NCBI GenBank assembly: GCA_013400155.1
Contig: VXBM01000007.1
Location: 2,676,707-2,740,706 of the forward strand
Reading direction: 5' to 3'
From: Helopsaltes ochotensis
Lineage: Eukaryota > Chordata > Aves > Passeriformes > Locustellidae
Length of the DNA: 64,000 bases
The translations under genes and the position numbers were made by a program. The notes under the pieces are model-generated. The model ran no database searches. It had not been told where the DNA came from and worked only from the letters and a program-made list of their open reading frames with translations. Below are positions 1 through 40,800 of the stretch, piece by piece. Positions within the stretch are counted from its first letter, which is position 1. Each line of letters begins with the position of its first letter.

Positions 1-190
1 GCGCCCCGGGCCTGCCCCGCCCGGCCCATCGCGGCTCCAGCACTCCCACCTGGTCCGGAGCACGCCGGCCGGGCCGCCCTGTGGCGAGGGCGGCCCCACC
101 CTCCCGCAGCCGCCCCCTAGGGCCCCGAGGGTCGCTTCCGTACCGGTGAGGGGACACTAACTGGCCTAGAGAAAGTACCGGGAGCAGTGA
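1..190. promoter_or_regulatory. CpG-rich edge, possible promoter or first exon
   Basis: The first 160 or so bases are very GC-rich and hold about nineteen CpG dinucleotides, then composition drops abruptly to the AT-rich background. A good plus-strand splice donor (ACCG then GTGAGG) lies at about 144-150, so this could be the end of a noncoding first exon. In human the next gene on this side of CIR1 is SP9, but no SP9 coding sequence is visible here, so ownership is open. No protein is supported. Confidence 0.4.
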
Positions 191-1130
191 GACACTGCCT
201 GCACAGCCACACCAAGCTTCCCCTGGCAGGATGCGTGCTTTGCTCCAAAGCTCTTCCATATCTAGTCTAAGACAGATACATCCAAAATATCATGACTTTT
301 CTGCCAGTCTCTTCCTATGTGAAAAGGCAGGATATGCTGTTTAACTACATGGAAAGGAGTAAAGTGCAGAGCCCATAAAAGAGCTTACAGCTGTGGATGT
401 CGAGCTGTCCACTCTTCTTCAGGTGGGAGTCAATTGCATTGTAGTTGGCAGGATTCCTGAGCCAAACACAAAACAACTGGAGAGACCCTTCTTTGGAATG
501 GAGGCACCTCCCAGTTATTCCTATCTTTCCTGCTGCACTTAACACAAAAATGTTCTACCAGAATATGCCTTTTCCCCTATCGTATTACTCTGTCCTCTCT
601 TACACAGAGGTTTTGTTTAGATTGCTAAAACAGGCATTTTGGCAGTCTCCTCCTGTTCTTTCTAAATCAGAACTTCCACACAGCAATACAGGGGGGCTGA
701 CTCTACTGCAGGGGCTCTTTAACTCCCAACTACTTCAGCAAGAATGCCCAGAGCAACCTAATGCAGACACATTGAAAAGGTGACATCTCTTAATGGTTCA
801 CCCTTTCAAACTCTTCACATGCACTTAAACGATAAGCCAGGTCACTTTCACCATGTATTATTATACTCTCTGCAGTGCTGAAAATCTTCTGAGTAAAGTG
901 GAAGTGGACTGGTAATAAAAGACAGTCCCATTTGTCCTGTGAGGAAGGAGGGTAAGAAAGTTGATGGAATACTGAGCACACTGACTGTTTCACGCATCCA
1001 CTAATGAATGTACTTCCATCTGCCATCCTGAAAGAGCACAGAAGCCTTTCCTTTGCAAAAAAAACCCTGTGAAGTGTTGCCTTGTGTATTTGTACTGACT
1101 CAGAACTCTGAAGAAGATGGCAATTATTAC
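191..1130. other. Intergenic, no gene seen
   Basis: Ordinary AT-rich sequence between the CpG-rich left edge and the end of the CIR1 transcript. The short open frames here match no protein I recognise and lack flanking splice sites. Confidence 0.5.
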
Positions 1131-1151
1131 TGGTTTTAAAGAGTAAGGTAT

Positions 1152-1157
1152 TTTATT
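1152..1157 (-). terminator. CIR1: CIR1 poly(A) signal
   Basis: AATAAA read on the minus strand, about 790 nt after the CIR1 stop codon. It is the first canonical hexamer downstream of that stop, which implies a 3' UTR of roughly 0.8 kb (1130-1943). The cleavage site itself is not determined. Confidence 0.6.
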
Positions 1158-1943
1158 ATGAAAGTTCATCTTCATAACAACGTATGCAGAAAATGACTGA
1201 CAATCACTATAAACACAAAAAGGTTCATGAAAACAGAAGGATGACTATTTACACTAACTTAATACCACAAACAATGAAATACCTGAAACAGTTGAGGCAG
1301 TAAATATTCCTTTCATGTCTTGAGAGATTATTGAACAATAACTTGACATTGTACTGACACATACCAACAGGGGTTCAAGATGTTTAGATAGCCCTGACCA
1401 AGCTGTACACTGCAGGAGGCCAGAAAGTGTTGGCTATACACTTAACGTGAACTGTGTCTCTCTGTTGTTTTAACTCATGAAATTGATCTCTTACAGGGAA
1501 CCTTTGGAAAAATGTTTCAGTATGAAAAAAACAAAACCCTCTACAAGACAATGCTTTGATATCTAAAGCAGTGATCTTATCCAGAACTATCTCAAATGCT
1601 TTCTCTGCTCCCCTTCAAAGTTGCATCTAAACAGAAATCGTGGATGAAACCAAGAGTATCACATACTGCTTTTAAATATTTTAAAATCCTAAAATCAGGT
1701 CTGTGAATTACTGCATGTATACAAGAGGTATTTGCCAATAAGCATATTTAGACACTAAAAAAATACCTTAACGTTTATACCTAATTTACAAATATTCCAA
1801 CACGATAGAATTGATGCTGTTGGCTTTATGTAGGAAATGCTAGTTACAGAGGTTGGAAAATGAACAGCAGTATGTAATTGAGCCCTTGTTAAAAGGTATT
1901 CATCAAAACTCAGAGAAATTCTTGTTTGCACCTGTCCCCTATA

Positions 1944-29483
<27,540 letters not shown>

Positions 29484-30182
29484 GAATATTATTTGAATGT
29501 GGTAAAATTTGGATTATAATTGGGTTTTCTAATGAGGAGGCTATCTGGATTAACATCCTGTTTTTAGTATGCCACATAGCATGGACAGTTTTAAAGATGC
29601 AGATTCATATTCAGGACAAATGGCTTTTGATTGTAAGAAGAATGCTGGAAAGGTTCCTAAGAGCCAGGCAGTGGCTTTGTACACAGCACAGAGCTGTCAG
29701 CAGAGATTGATTTCGCCAACAAATAGATGCAATTAGAATGCAATAGCTTGACTAATAAGGGAACAACCCCATCTCTGAAGAACTCAGTTCTAGCATAGAC
29801 ACATGTAGCTTTTATAGTCAAGAGAATTGTAGCAGAATTTCAGACTACCTGAATTAAAATGGCCGTGCTGAAGACTTTCTAAAATGTAGAAGCTATGATG
29901 AACACTGAAGAAAAAGGAAAGTGACACACAAACCAAGTAAGATTGATACTGAGCTTTTTGGTAAAACCATTCTAAGATAGGTTTCATATATGAACCTTCT
30001 ACTCCTTCAATGTAAAACAAGGTTAAGAATTCCGGGTATATTAAAAACAAATCACAGTTACAATAATATCATTTTGTGAGTGATTGTGAAATCTTATTAC
30101 ATGGAATTCAACTATGCAAGTATTCTGTAAGTTACCTGCAGATTTCACTTTCTTGTCTATTTTTCCCGCCCTGATAGTGAAA

Positions 30183-30188
30183 AATAAA
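30183..30188 (+). terminator. SCRN3: SCRN3 poly(A) signal
   Basis: AATAAA 700 nt after the SCRN3 stop, in an AU-rich context followed by TTATTTATATA. The first canonical plus-strand hexamer I see after the stop; it implies a 3' UTR of about 0.7 kb. Confidence 0.65.
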
Positions 30189-30209
30189 CTTATTTATATA
30201 CAAGACGAT

Positions 30210-33200
30210 TGTTGCCAAGTTAACTCTGCAGTGCACTTTATAACATCGTGGGGGAGTTCCTGAATTGTTACTTTTTAAAATTGCACAACTAGAAAGGAAG
30301 AGGTTGGGCTACACAAGTATATACATGTATTCAGCAGGACACTTAAAAGTACTTTTAAGTTTTTTCATTTCATATAAAGCCTTTTAAACCATGACTTGTC
30401 TTGTCAGAGTTAATAGACTATGGACTTAATTTAATCAAGCTTTGTGCCCTGCCAGGAACTCTTCCTTCTTGATCCTGTTTAAAAGTAATGATCAATATAT
30501 GACACCACTTTTATTATCTGTGGCAAGGGCCAAACTAAACAAACAACAAAGAAGATTCTGATTTTACCTCATGATCAATAAGTCAGGATAACAAGCATGA
30601 CTGTAAGGAAAAACAGCAAAAAAACCCCACTCAAAATGCAGCACTTCTGCAAGCCTTCAGAAGAAAATACGAAATGGTGCACTAGAGCTGCAGCAGCAAT
30701 GTGGGACATGACACTGCGTGCCCACAGACACAGCAAACCACAGAAAGATCATTCTTTGACGATTTTTCACATGCAGTTTTCTCATTCTGTAAACTGTTCA
30801 ATACCCCATTGATAAAAAAAGTTCAATATAAAGAACAGACAGTCAATGAAGTTTGCAGAAATAATACGAAAATTAAGACCTTGGTAGAATTTATTCTTTC
30901 TGATCCTACAACAAGAGTAGAAATTAATTTGGGCTGCTGTGTTCAGATTCATAACAAGAAACTACTGAGTTAGGAAAGGCTCTAGTGACCTAACGTGTAC
31001 CACATGGCAGTAGCAAGCAAGACTGAGTGGGAGGTAAGACAAAGTATGCTTGAATTGACGGAACATTTTGTGCCTGTGTTGACAACAAAATTTCTCAGAA
31101 TTTCAATAGCACAATGGTTCAATACAGAAGTTCAGTAGTCCAGTTTGATAACTGGAAGATAGATTTAATAAAAATTTGCTGTATTTATTGTTTTTCTTAC
31201 GGGATGTCTGTGTCTAACAATTAAGTATCTTCTCCTATTTTTGATCCTGAGTTGTTCTAAAGTGATTCTTTCATAGCTTCAAAGCATCAGTAAATACCAG
31301 GTGAAACTGTGCTGGAAACCAAGGTATTAATCAAGTTTTTAGGCAGCATAGCAAACCAAGTGAAATAGTTTTATGCTACAGTGCAAAGATTGAAGTTATA
31401 CAGGAAGAACAGTAGTGAAGTTGGAGCAGGCCTTTAAGCCAACTTCTTGGCCACTGAATCATGGGGTAGGAATTACCAAGGTTAAGCACATTGGTCCACT
31501 TATAATGTAGGCAGATACAGTCCAGCTGTGCCTCTTATTTATGTGTTGCTTTTTTCCTTACTGATCTACAGGATACAAAGTAAAAACAATGTATTGTGTG
31601 GAGACAGTTCAAGTGATGGCCAACAGAATACAGGATATTTCAGTACCTTTTTCCTTGGCATTTCATCCTCCTAAAAGACATGCAATGTAAAAACAGAAAA
31701 TAAAGATGGGATCAGGAGAAACACAACCTTATATTTAAAATAAAAAAAAAAATTAAAAATCAGAATGTCCCCTAGAGGGCAATCTTCACATGGGTTTTCA
31801 CCTAGGAATGCATCTTACTGACTTCAAAAGGTCTAGAGCATTATTGAAATAAAAAGTACTAAAATTTTGTACTAGAAAACTAAGTGTTATAGCCTTCCTA
31901 TTCATTATGACAATTATTTTGAGATTAGTCCTAGGAAAAATGATCCAGTTTTTCACTGGACATTCCTCTAAACCTGTTCAATAGATGTTTTCATAGAACT
32001 TAGCTTCCAAGAGATTTATCCCAAACTAATCCACCCTCAAAATAAAGGAAGTCTCTGCACCACTGACGACTTCTTTAAAGCAAAACTGTTTCTAACTACC
32101 AGAAATTCACATAACAGTATATCAACTATTGACAGAACATCAGCTTGTAAACTATTCAAAACCTGTCAGTGCTCCTTAGTGGAAGCAAATATTTACCAGA
32201 TAAAAGGGTTTCTTAACTTTCTAAAGCAATTCCAAGTCTGTTATTGGCTTCCAGAACTACCCAGTGATTTAGAAACAAAATATTATATCCTGTATTTCAT
32301 TCCTAGCTTCTTTAGTCTATTAACCATCACAGACTCATCAGACTAATGGGTATGATACCAGCAGTCACAATGCTGTAGCGGTAAATCTAAGAGAATTTGG
32401 TGTTGGTTGATAATTAAAGATGTTCTCTGTATTAGTTTTGTAACAGAGAGCCTTTTCTACGCAGAAAGTTTGAGTAATTTCTTATTTAAAACAGATATGT
32501 TGTGTTCAAATCTAGGGGAAAGCAGAGCCATTATAAAAGGAAAGCAGGAGTTCCACAATGAAAATGACAAAGGCAAGAGTGCAAGAACAATGACTAGAAA
32601 TAGAACTGTAAAACTGCCCTAAGATCAATTTCTTGCATGTTTGAAGAATTAATAAAAAAAAATTTATTTGGTAAGTAGATGACAATGTGACATGCTTCTA
32701 GTATGGAGGTATCTTTGGGTGGACACCCATGAAGAAGTGCTCTGCCTACTTGTAAAGCTCAAGGGTAGATTTAAGAAATACCAGGACTGAAACCCAAGAG
32801 CCATGTTAACAGGTCTCACAGAAAAATACATTTGCCGTAAACCTTGACACGCACATGTAACCCACTCACACGCCACTGATCACAGATCAGAACTCTGAAA
32901 TCAAGCAACAGATTTATTGACAAGTTGCAGTATTTAGAAGCCAGACATACTTGCAGTTTCTGCTCTTAAGTCACATATGTCTAAATGTTGCAAAATATTT
33001 GATGCAGCTGTCTTGAACATTCATAATGGAAATACACTAATGTTTTCCTTTGTGGCCACAGCCTGATCAATTCTACTGTTGATGGAAAACATTAAAATAT
33101 ACCAGGTTGTACAGAATACTTAAGCAGCAGGATGTTATGTTTCTGTGCACACAGCATTTAGACTGACAGTAAAAGGAATTATTTTTTCAATTTAAGTCTT

Positions 33201-34430
33201 GCAGGAAATTATAGCAACAATAAAACAACTGCTTGTTTAATAGTAGCTTATGCTGCTAAAATCACTTTTCGTTCTTAATACAACAGATGCAAAAGTAGCT
33301 GTAATAAAAATCTGTGTGCTAAAAAAAAAGAAAAAAGAAGGGAAACACTTTTTTTTTAAAAAGGATGAGAAGAGTTATTCATACTTGAGCAAATAATTTT
33401 TAATACCTGGATTCCTTTCCCTCACTACATAAAATTCTTATATAGACATATAAATGCTGTTCTTGCAGTTTTAAAAGGGCAGCATAGTGGCTATCAGATA
33501 CAACACTTTGTCTTTAACCTTTTTAAAATATTGCAGAAGACAGGTCCTCAGATTCTGCCTTTAGTGCACAGGAATCTGAGTGACACAAAAGTAACTAGAG
33601 GGAGGATACCTGAGGTTTATTAGAAACCTGTGTTAGGTAGTCAATTAAAATCTAGGATATTTAGCTACTCTAAACCCTAATCTGGATGTTCATTTAGGAT
33701 TTTTTATATAATAGATTTAAAAGTTACTAATTTAATTTTAAGTTTTATAATTTGAAAAAGAATTTTGTCTTGATTTGCACATGTACCCAAGACTTCCATA
33801 AAATCTTTACTTGAGGCTGGCACTTCTGATTTAAACTGTAAAGGCTAATTTCAGAATGTAAAAATCTGCTCTTGTTAAAGCTGTTACTACCACCATAAGG
33901 CAAAATTTCAGAACAAACTGTTTATTCCATTATATGATTTCCTATTTTGGGAGTGCTGAATATTTCTGTATTTTTAGATTTGGTAGATACATACAAACCA
34001 TTACTTATTCCACTCAATATTTGCCCAGCTTTAATCCCTGATATTGAAAACATTGTCACAGCAGTTCTGTCTTTTTAATTGGAGTATTTTATCTTTAAGG
34101 GAATAAAAACCCACCTGATCTCAGGTGTAAGCAGCTAAAAAAAGTTCCTGGTATTAGACAAGAGCAGAGTAGTAAAAACTGAGGTATGACAGAAGAAATC
34201 CTACTTCTGTGAAGTCAGGAGGAAGCCCAACTGTAAACAGGCATCAATACTTCATCACACTAAAATACGGAGAACATCCAGCAACATGAAAAATATCTTT
34301 CATGGGTTTTTTTTCCTCATTGTGGCATCAGTATTAAAGCTGCAGTTACAATGCCTCAAAAATACAACAGTGACACGTACCATTTTACTATTTGTTTTGC
34401 TCAAAATGGAAAAAATGTTCTAAATCCAGA
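30210..34430. other. SCRN3-GPR155 tail-to-tail intergenic region
   Basis: Convergent gap. AT-rich, with several AATAAA words on both strands (for example minus strand near 32664 and 32911), so longer 3' UTRs of either gene may reach into it. No exon, RNA gene or repeat family is recognisable. Confidence 0.6.
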
Positions 34431-34439
34431 GCATCTGGT

Positions 34440-34445
34440 TTTATT
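34440..34445 (-). terminator. GPR155: GPR155 proximal poly(A) signal candidate
   Basis: AATAAA on the minus strand, 214 nt past the GPR155 stop. More distal hexamers exist (near 33909, 32911, 32664), and the human 3' UTR is longer, so this may be only an early site. Confidence 0.4.
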
Positions 34446-34658
34446 TAGTAGCATTCTGGTTGGAATGCTGACTAAATATAACTTTCTACCATTTTCTTCA
34501 GAATAGACACAAGTAGAACCCCATCTCTTAGTTTTACAAGGGAGAATAAGACAGTTCTCTGAGAGCTCTGAGAAAGAAATACTTCCGATTTCAGTAGTGA
34601 AGGCAGAGGAGGTGGTCACACTCAGCCCAACCGCCTCTCCTTGGCGTGCATGCTCAGG

Positions 34659-34881
34659 TTAATGGCTCTCGGCTGCAACGGATTTCTTCGGAATAAAGCG
34701 GTAATACAAGTATTCATCCCGAAATTCAAATTCATTTGTTATATGCTGGACGACGCCTCCTTTCAGCAGTCTGTCCCCATACACCACAGCTTCTCCACGG
34801 TCAGAGGCAAGGCCAACTTGCATGAGCCAGTTCACCAGGTCACAGCCAAAGAAGATGCCAGTGGAGATCTTTGCACCACAC
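34659..34881 (-). CDS. GPR155: GPR155 last coding exon, DEP domain
   Basis: Completes Arg791, then CGAKISTGIFFGCDLVNW and GLASDRGEAVVYGDRLL through RDEYLYYRF, then a short tail IPKKSVAAESH and stop. The acceptor is ATACAG. The DEP fold is complete; the tail is about 26 residues shorter than human. Confidence 0.95.
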
Positions 34882-37800
34882 CTGTATGTCAAAGGAATGA
34901 TTCACCCACATGTTCTGTAAATCTGGTATCACCACTGCACGATGGGGAAAGGCAAGGAAAAATAGCAGGAAACAAGGAAAGATGTCATGATAGTTAAGAG
35001 CATGTTAGAAGAGAATTTGCAAGTTTTGTATATTAGGGACATGCCAATGTTCACTACCTTTTCCTACAGACATTTCAATGAGAAGCAATATGGATATACA
35101 AAGTTGTTTTGGGCTTCTAAATAAAACTGAAATTGCAAATAAAATTCAGTGGACATCGGTAGCATTTTTCCTAAAAACTCACACAATGTAATTCTATTTG
35201 TTGGATAATTACTTCCCATGTACTTCTTACCATGACCCTTTCTGCAACAAAATATCTGACCTGAGAGCAACCTGACCCTAGCAACAGGGATTCTGTTTGA
35301 ATTTTAATTATTTTTATAATTTCTGAACACTTTTAAACAGTCACTAACTGCTTACACACATTGTAAACAAAGCCCACTTATAACTTCTGTATCCTGTTAA
35401 ATATTGACCACACATACAGTAGGAAGAAGAAACAAAACCTTTACAATAAGACTATTTTCTTTTACATGTTTATGAGGCAATGATGCTATCATCTGCCTAG
35501 TTTCAGGAGACATACCAGGCAAAAATTTACCTGCAGCAATGTTTCTGGTTATCTAAAATCTACTCTGTGGAACCCAAGCACAGGGTTTCTAAAGGTGATA
35601 AAGGGCTTAAAGAAGCATAAGCCAAATTTTTCCCCATTTTTTTTTAAGTTAAAAGCAGCAGTAACACAAAGCAAGTGTTAACATCTATTAGCAGACGCAA
35701 AAGTGAAAATAAATTAAAATCCATGTTTACAACATCTCAGTTACAGGACATTTAAATCAAAGAGGATAGGATTGAGTTAGAGGAATATTTAAAATGAGAA
35801 GATAAATGCATTGTTTAATTCACAAGGAGAAATAAGACGTGAACCAACTCCTGCACAAACAATATTACAACAATAAAGCAACAAATGTCATAATTTCATG
35901 TATTCTCTGGTGGATATGATTAATAAAAACCACAAAATACAACTAAGTGAACAGACCAAAGCCCAGGAAACCACAACAGCAGCAGAAGCATGGGAAAAAC
36001 AGCTGTAAAACCTGTTCTATTTCACAACAGACATTTTCTGATATATCTTTCTTATGGAACATTACTGACTTCTGAAGAGACTGAACAAAATCATGATGCT
36101 GTCTAAAACAGTTTTGCAATATGGCTTGGACTATCTGACCATTAAAAGACCACCCCACCGTGCCAAACTAATCCTATTTAAAAGCTTACGTGACAAGAAT
36201 AGTCAAAGTGTCCCGTTAGAACAATTCTTCATGTCTCCATTTCATATATTTAAATAAAGGCAGAATCTTTTTCGTTTTCCTGCTGCTTCTGTCCGCATTT
36301 CTCATCCACCTACACATATCTGAAGGCATAATCCTTGATTTAGGTAACATAATTTGCCTCTGATATCTTTACTGGTCTCATAAATTGAAGTTTAGGCCTC
36401 ATTAGAGGTATGAGTAAAAGAAATTATATAAACTCGGAAGCTGTCAAAGTCCTAAACTCACTATAATCTCACACATTGAGTGGCCTCTGAGTACACACTA
36501 AAATCAGTTGCAACAGTTTTGCCTCCTATAAAAGCTACATATTAGTAAACACTTCATTACAAATACATACAATGTCTTATTCTAAAAACAAAACAAACAA
36601 AAGGTTTCAATGCATTATTATAGGTAAGCACATTCATTTTTTTAGAAAGATTTTATCCTCTGAACTCCAGCTAAATGCAAAACCTGGAGAAATCTCTCAA
36701 TGATATAAAACTCATTAATAAGTTATTTAAAACATAGGTGGGATAATATGATAACTTCTGCCTCAATGTTTCAGAAACATTTCTCTCTCACAGTCAAATT
36801 TTTAATCCTTATCTTGAGGTTTGAATAAATATAGCACAACAGGAATCACCCACAAAATTAACTTTATTTCATTATTTTCAAAAGGTGAGCTATGTGCTTT
36901 GTAACAGTTTATACGTGCAGGGAAGAACCTTACCTTCTGCCTCTGACAATACTTTTGACACAGTGATCTCTATGATAACGAACAAACTGTTGACAGGTCA
37001 TCCTGATTTCCTCAGGTACAGAGGCATCTGTATGCCCTGCTGCTTCTCTTCCACTCCAGAAAAACTGAAGTCTAGAAAAAATAAAGTAAAAGAAAAACTC
37101 AATACAGCAAATCAAGCAGGGGCATTTTTTTGGAAACTGCAAGTAATAGAATGGATCTCTCAGGAAGCTTATCACAACCTCTTTTTGTGCCCAATACTTT
37201 ACATATAATCTTCCCAATATATTTGTATGGCTTTTGAATACAGAAGTGTTATTCTAGGCTTGGGCAGAAGGAAAGAGAGTAGCTGGGAGGCAGCTCTAGC
37301 TGCTGGAGTCACAGGGCTGCCAGTTAGCTCAAAGGTAAACGCACCTTTGTACAGTTCACTCTGCTGTGGAAGGCCTGTCCACACAAAGTATACTGGCATG
37401 GGGCTATCAACACAGGGCTTTAAAACAGTGATGACAAATATGGATGCTGAATCAGAATGTAAATTTTAGTTTATCAGCTGAAATTATTTCTGAAGATTCA
37501 TCACTCGGCAAAAATTTCACCTGTAGGGAGCCTGCAGGACTTATGTCTGTAAAACTGTCATTAGGACAGCAGAAAAACCTCACACACAGTGAACTGCAAT
37601 TATCTCTTTACAAGTGTGAGAGGAAAAAAATTTGGAAGATTAAATAAATGGAAAACAGAATACTGTTCTGAAATAAATGAAAACAGAATAGCACTGAAAA
37701 CTCAAGACCCTTCAAAAATGATTATTGGTAATAATTTGGTTTATAGGTGTAAGTGTAAAGATTCTATTTACCTTCGCTTGAATGGCAGAATGATTAAATG

Positions 37801-40800
37801 TTTATCTAAGCCAAAAATACCAAAGCAAATGAAGCCCTGGAGGGAAAAAATATAGAAAAAGAAACATTGAGCAAAAGTTTCAGCTTCTACAGAACAGAAG
37901 TTAAAAACTCACTGCCAAATACATTTCACGTATACATGGAAAGTATGCCTCGTCTACATATCATTCAAAACACATTTTGTTTCTGCTTTAATTTTTCATT
38001 TGGACCTTAAAAAGATGTATCAATACCTAACAGTCCATCATATAAAACCTTCAAAAATAGTAAAGAATTAGTAAAACTAATGCTGTGACATGCCACTTGA
38101 CACTGGGATAACTGGCAACCTAACATAGCCAGGTATTAAATCTGTCTTTGTTAATTGCAAGGAAAGAACAGACTTACTGTAATTTGAGTGCTAGAGTGCG
38201 CTCTACTTAATTCATTTTTCTGTGCAGCTTTTATATAAAACTATCATTACTTAATACTGCAGTGCATCTTGTAGGTACACGTGCCATGGATGCACAAAAT
38301 GTTCCTCTAGTGTGTGCATTAACAGTGCCTGGCCTTTCACTTCATGGGTGACAAAGCTGCCTTGTGTCAGTTGCACTGAAATAGGCCACGTGCAGCCAGA
38401 ACCAGCATCCATCTTCAGCTCTTCACTATGGTGCTGTCTTTGAAACCAGAGATGATAATTGAAACGTGACAGAGAATGCATCCATGGAGCTGCATTGCAG
38501 CTGATGTAACTCCACAGAAGAGACACCAGTGAAGCTTTGGTACAAATAAGGATGAATTCCTACTCAGTTTCCATGAGCATTTGGCATTCAGTTGTCATCT
38601 GCACTTTTGAAAGTGTTCATGGTCATAGAAGATGTGCGTTATCTTCTGCAACACCTACCAACAAGGTCATTTTCATAACAGACATTGGTAAGTACCTGAC
38701 CAAAATTAAACACAGCACAGAAGAACTGCAGTTCCACATACAGCCTTCCAGGCTCTTGGTTGAACAGCCACCATAAGCAGCTGGAAAGATTCTGTAAAAA
38801 AACCAGAAAAACAACAAAACCCACAAACATAACCTGATGGTTAAAAATCAAAAGCTTTCTTCTTCACATACTAACAATTGCACAACGTTCATGGTCTCTA
38901 TTTAACAAATGATTGAGATAGTAAAAGACAAGATTCAGATTCAGACAAGTAAGAGGGAATAAACACTTTAAAACATCATCTCAGTTAGGCTTAATAGCTT
39001 GGTAGGAGGGGGAACCTTGGCTGTTTTAAACATAATAATGCAAAACATAGCAGTGTAAGAGGTCCTGCCTCTTCACATGTTTATGTAAGGAACTTGCCTT
39101 AAGCATACTTAGGTTTTCAGCATTAACACAGACTATTAGCCCAGTCAGATTTGCAGTGTTTGTCTTTAGGCCGCTTAGCTGAGACCAATGCTTTCTACAT
39201 ATTTCTGGCAGAGTTAGGATTATGTTAAGCTGAAGCACATACCACTTCAGCTGTTTGAGATGCCTGACAGAAGGAGGAAGCCTCCAAAGTTAACCCATTT
39301 GGATGTAAGGGCTAATTCTTTAAAGAAACTGATCTTATTTCATAGTATCTATGTGATCATGCAGATACAGCTAAAATATAGGCTAACAGTTGGGGTACCC
39401 TTAAATATAAAAGATGTAAAAAAATATACTAGCATGGAATACTTGTTACAGGAAATTTGAGAGGGAAACATTTCATTTTGCAATTTAACAGAACTTGAAA
39501 AGGAACAGCAGTAGCTATTAACCCACACTGCTGGGCTGCACTGTCCTGCTTTGTAGTATTATATATTTATACACAGTATTTTCCATTTCAAATAAAAATG
39601 CTTCCCCCAACTGTCATCCACAAGAAATTCAACTTTGAGTATTATATTCAAAGAGCGGTTTCTTACCTTTGTCACAATTAAAAATTAAAATTATATCCCT
39701 AACACATTACATCCTGGTATTTCACACCTGTACACAGGAGCAACCACCAACCCATCCTGGAGTCAGTAATGATGAGTGGCAACACTACTTAGCAAGATGG
39801 CTCCAAACACCACTAAAACCAATAAAATTGTATTTTCCCATTTAAAATAATCTTAAGATTATTCTTAACACCTCAGAAAAATCCAAGTTCAAATATAAGC
39901 CTGATAAGATGGAACAATTTTTGTAGACTCCTTCAGAAGTAGAATTCAGTTTATATTTTTAATTGATAATTGTCTAGGGAAGAAGACCAACTCTTGAGAA
40001 AACTGGCAAGAGGGATGGTAGTGATGAACGATACAATGATATAACTTCACTTTTTTTTCCCCTTTAGTGTTCTCCAGTATCTTGCTCACTATCATCAATC
40101 TTAACTCACATTTAACTTATGATGTGGCACAGAAAAATTACTTTTATGACATCCCTCTTCCAGTAAGGAACCAAAATATAGCCTCTATTTTATTTAATGA
40201 ATTGTTACTTAAGCAACTGGAAGATATCTTACTGGATTGTCTACATAGCTCTCCTAAAAATCATTCTACCTCAATGAGTTAACATGGGGAGAAAAAATAT
40301 TTACAGCAAATAGGCCAACAATAAGAAGTAAGCACAGCAGCACATGTCTGGCCAGCTGTTTGTCTCCAGTCTGTAGAAGCTGTTCTTCCTGAGCCAATAC
40401 ACACGTTTGAGCACTGCAGTGACTCACACACTGATCCACTGAAAAACAAATCAGAAATTTTTCATCAAGCTTCTATCTTGAGAACTCCACGAACAAACTT
40501 GCTAATGTGACTTGCTGAGTCAAATTACCTTGTATCTCTACTGAAGTTACACGCACAAAATTTAATACTGGCTTTGACAATAACAGACATCTGTTATTAT
40601 TATGTTATTATGTTCAGACATCTACTCTCAAATGCAACAGTTTAAGTTTACATGTGCTCCTAAAACGAAAAAAGTTTTTGCAACAGAATTTTTCTTTCAA
40701 AGATTTAATTCAAACTGAATGTGTGGTTAACATTGAGAAAACAGTATTAGAAATAATAAAAATAATGAATTAATAATGAATAATGAAAAAAAATTCTCTG

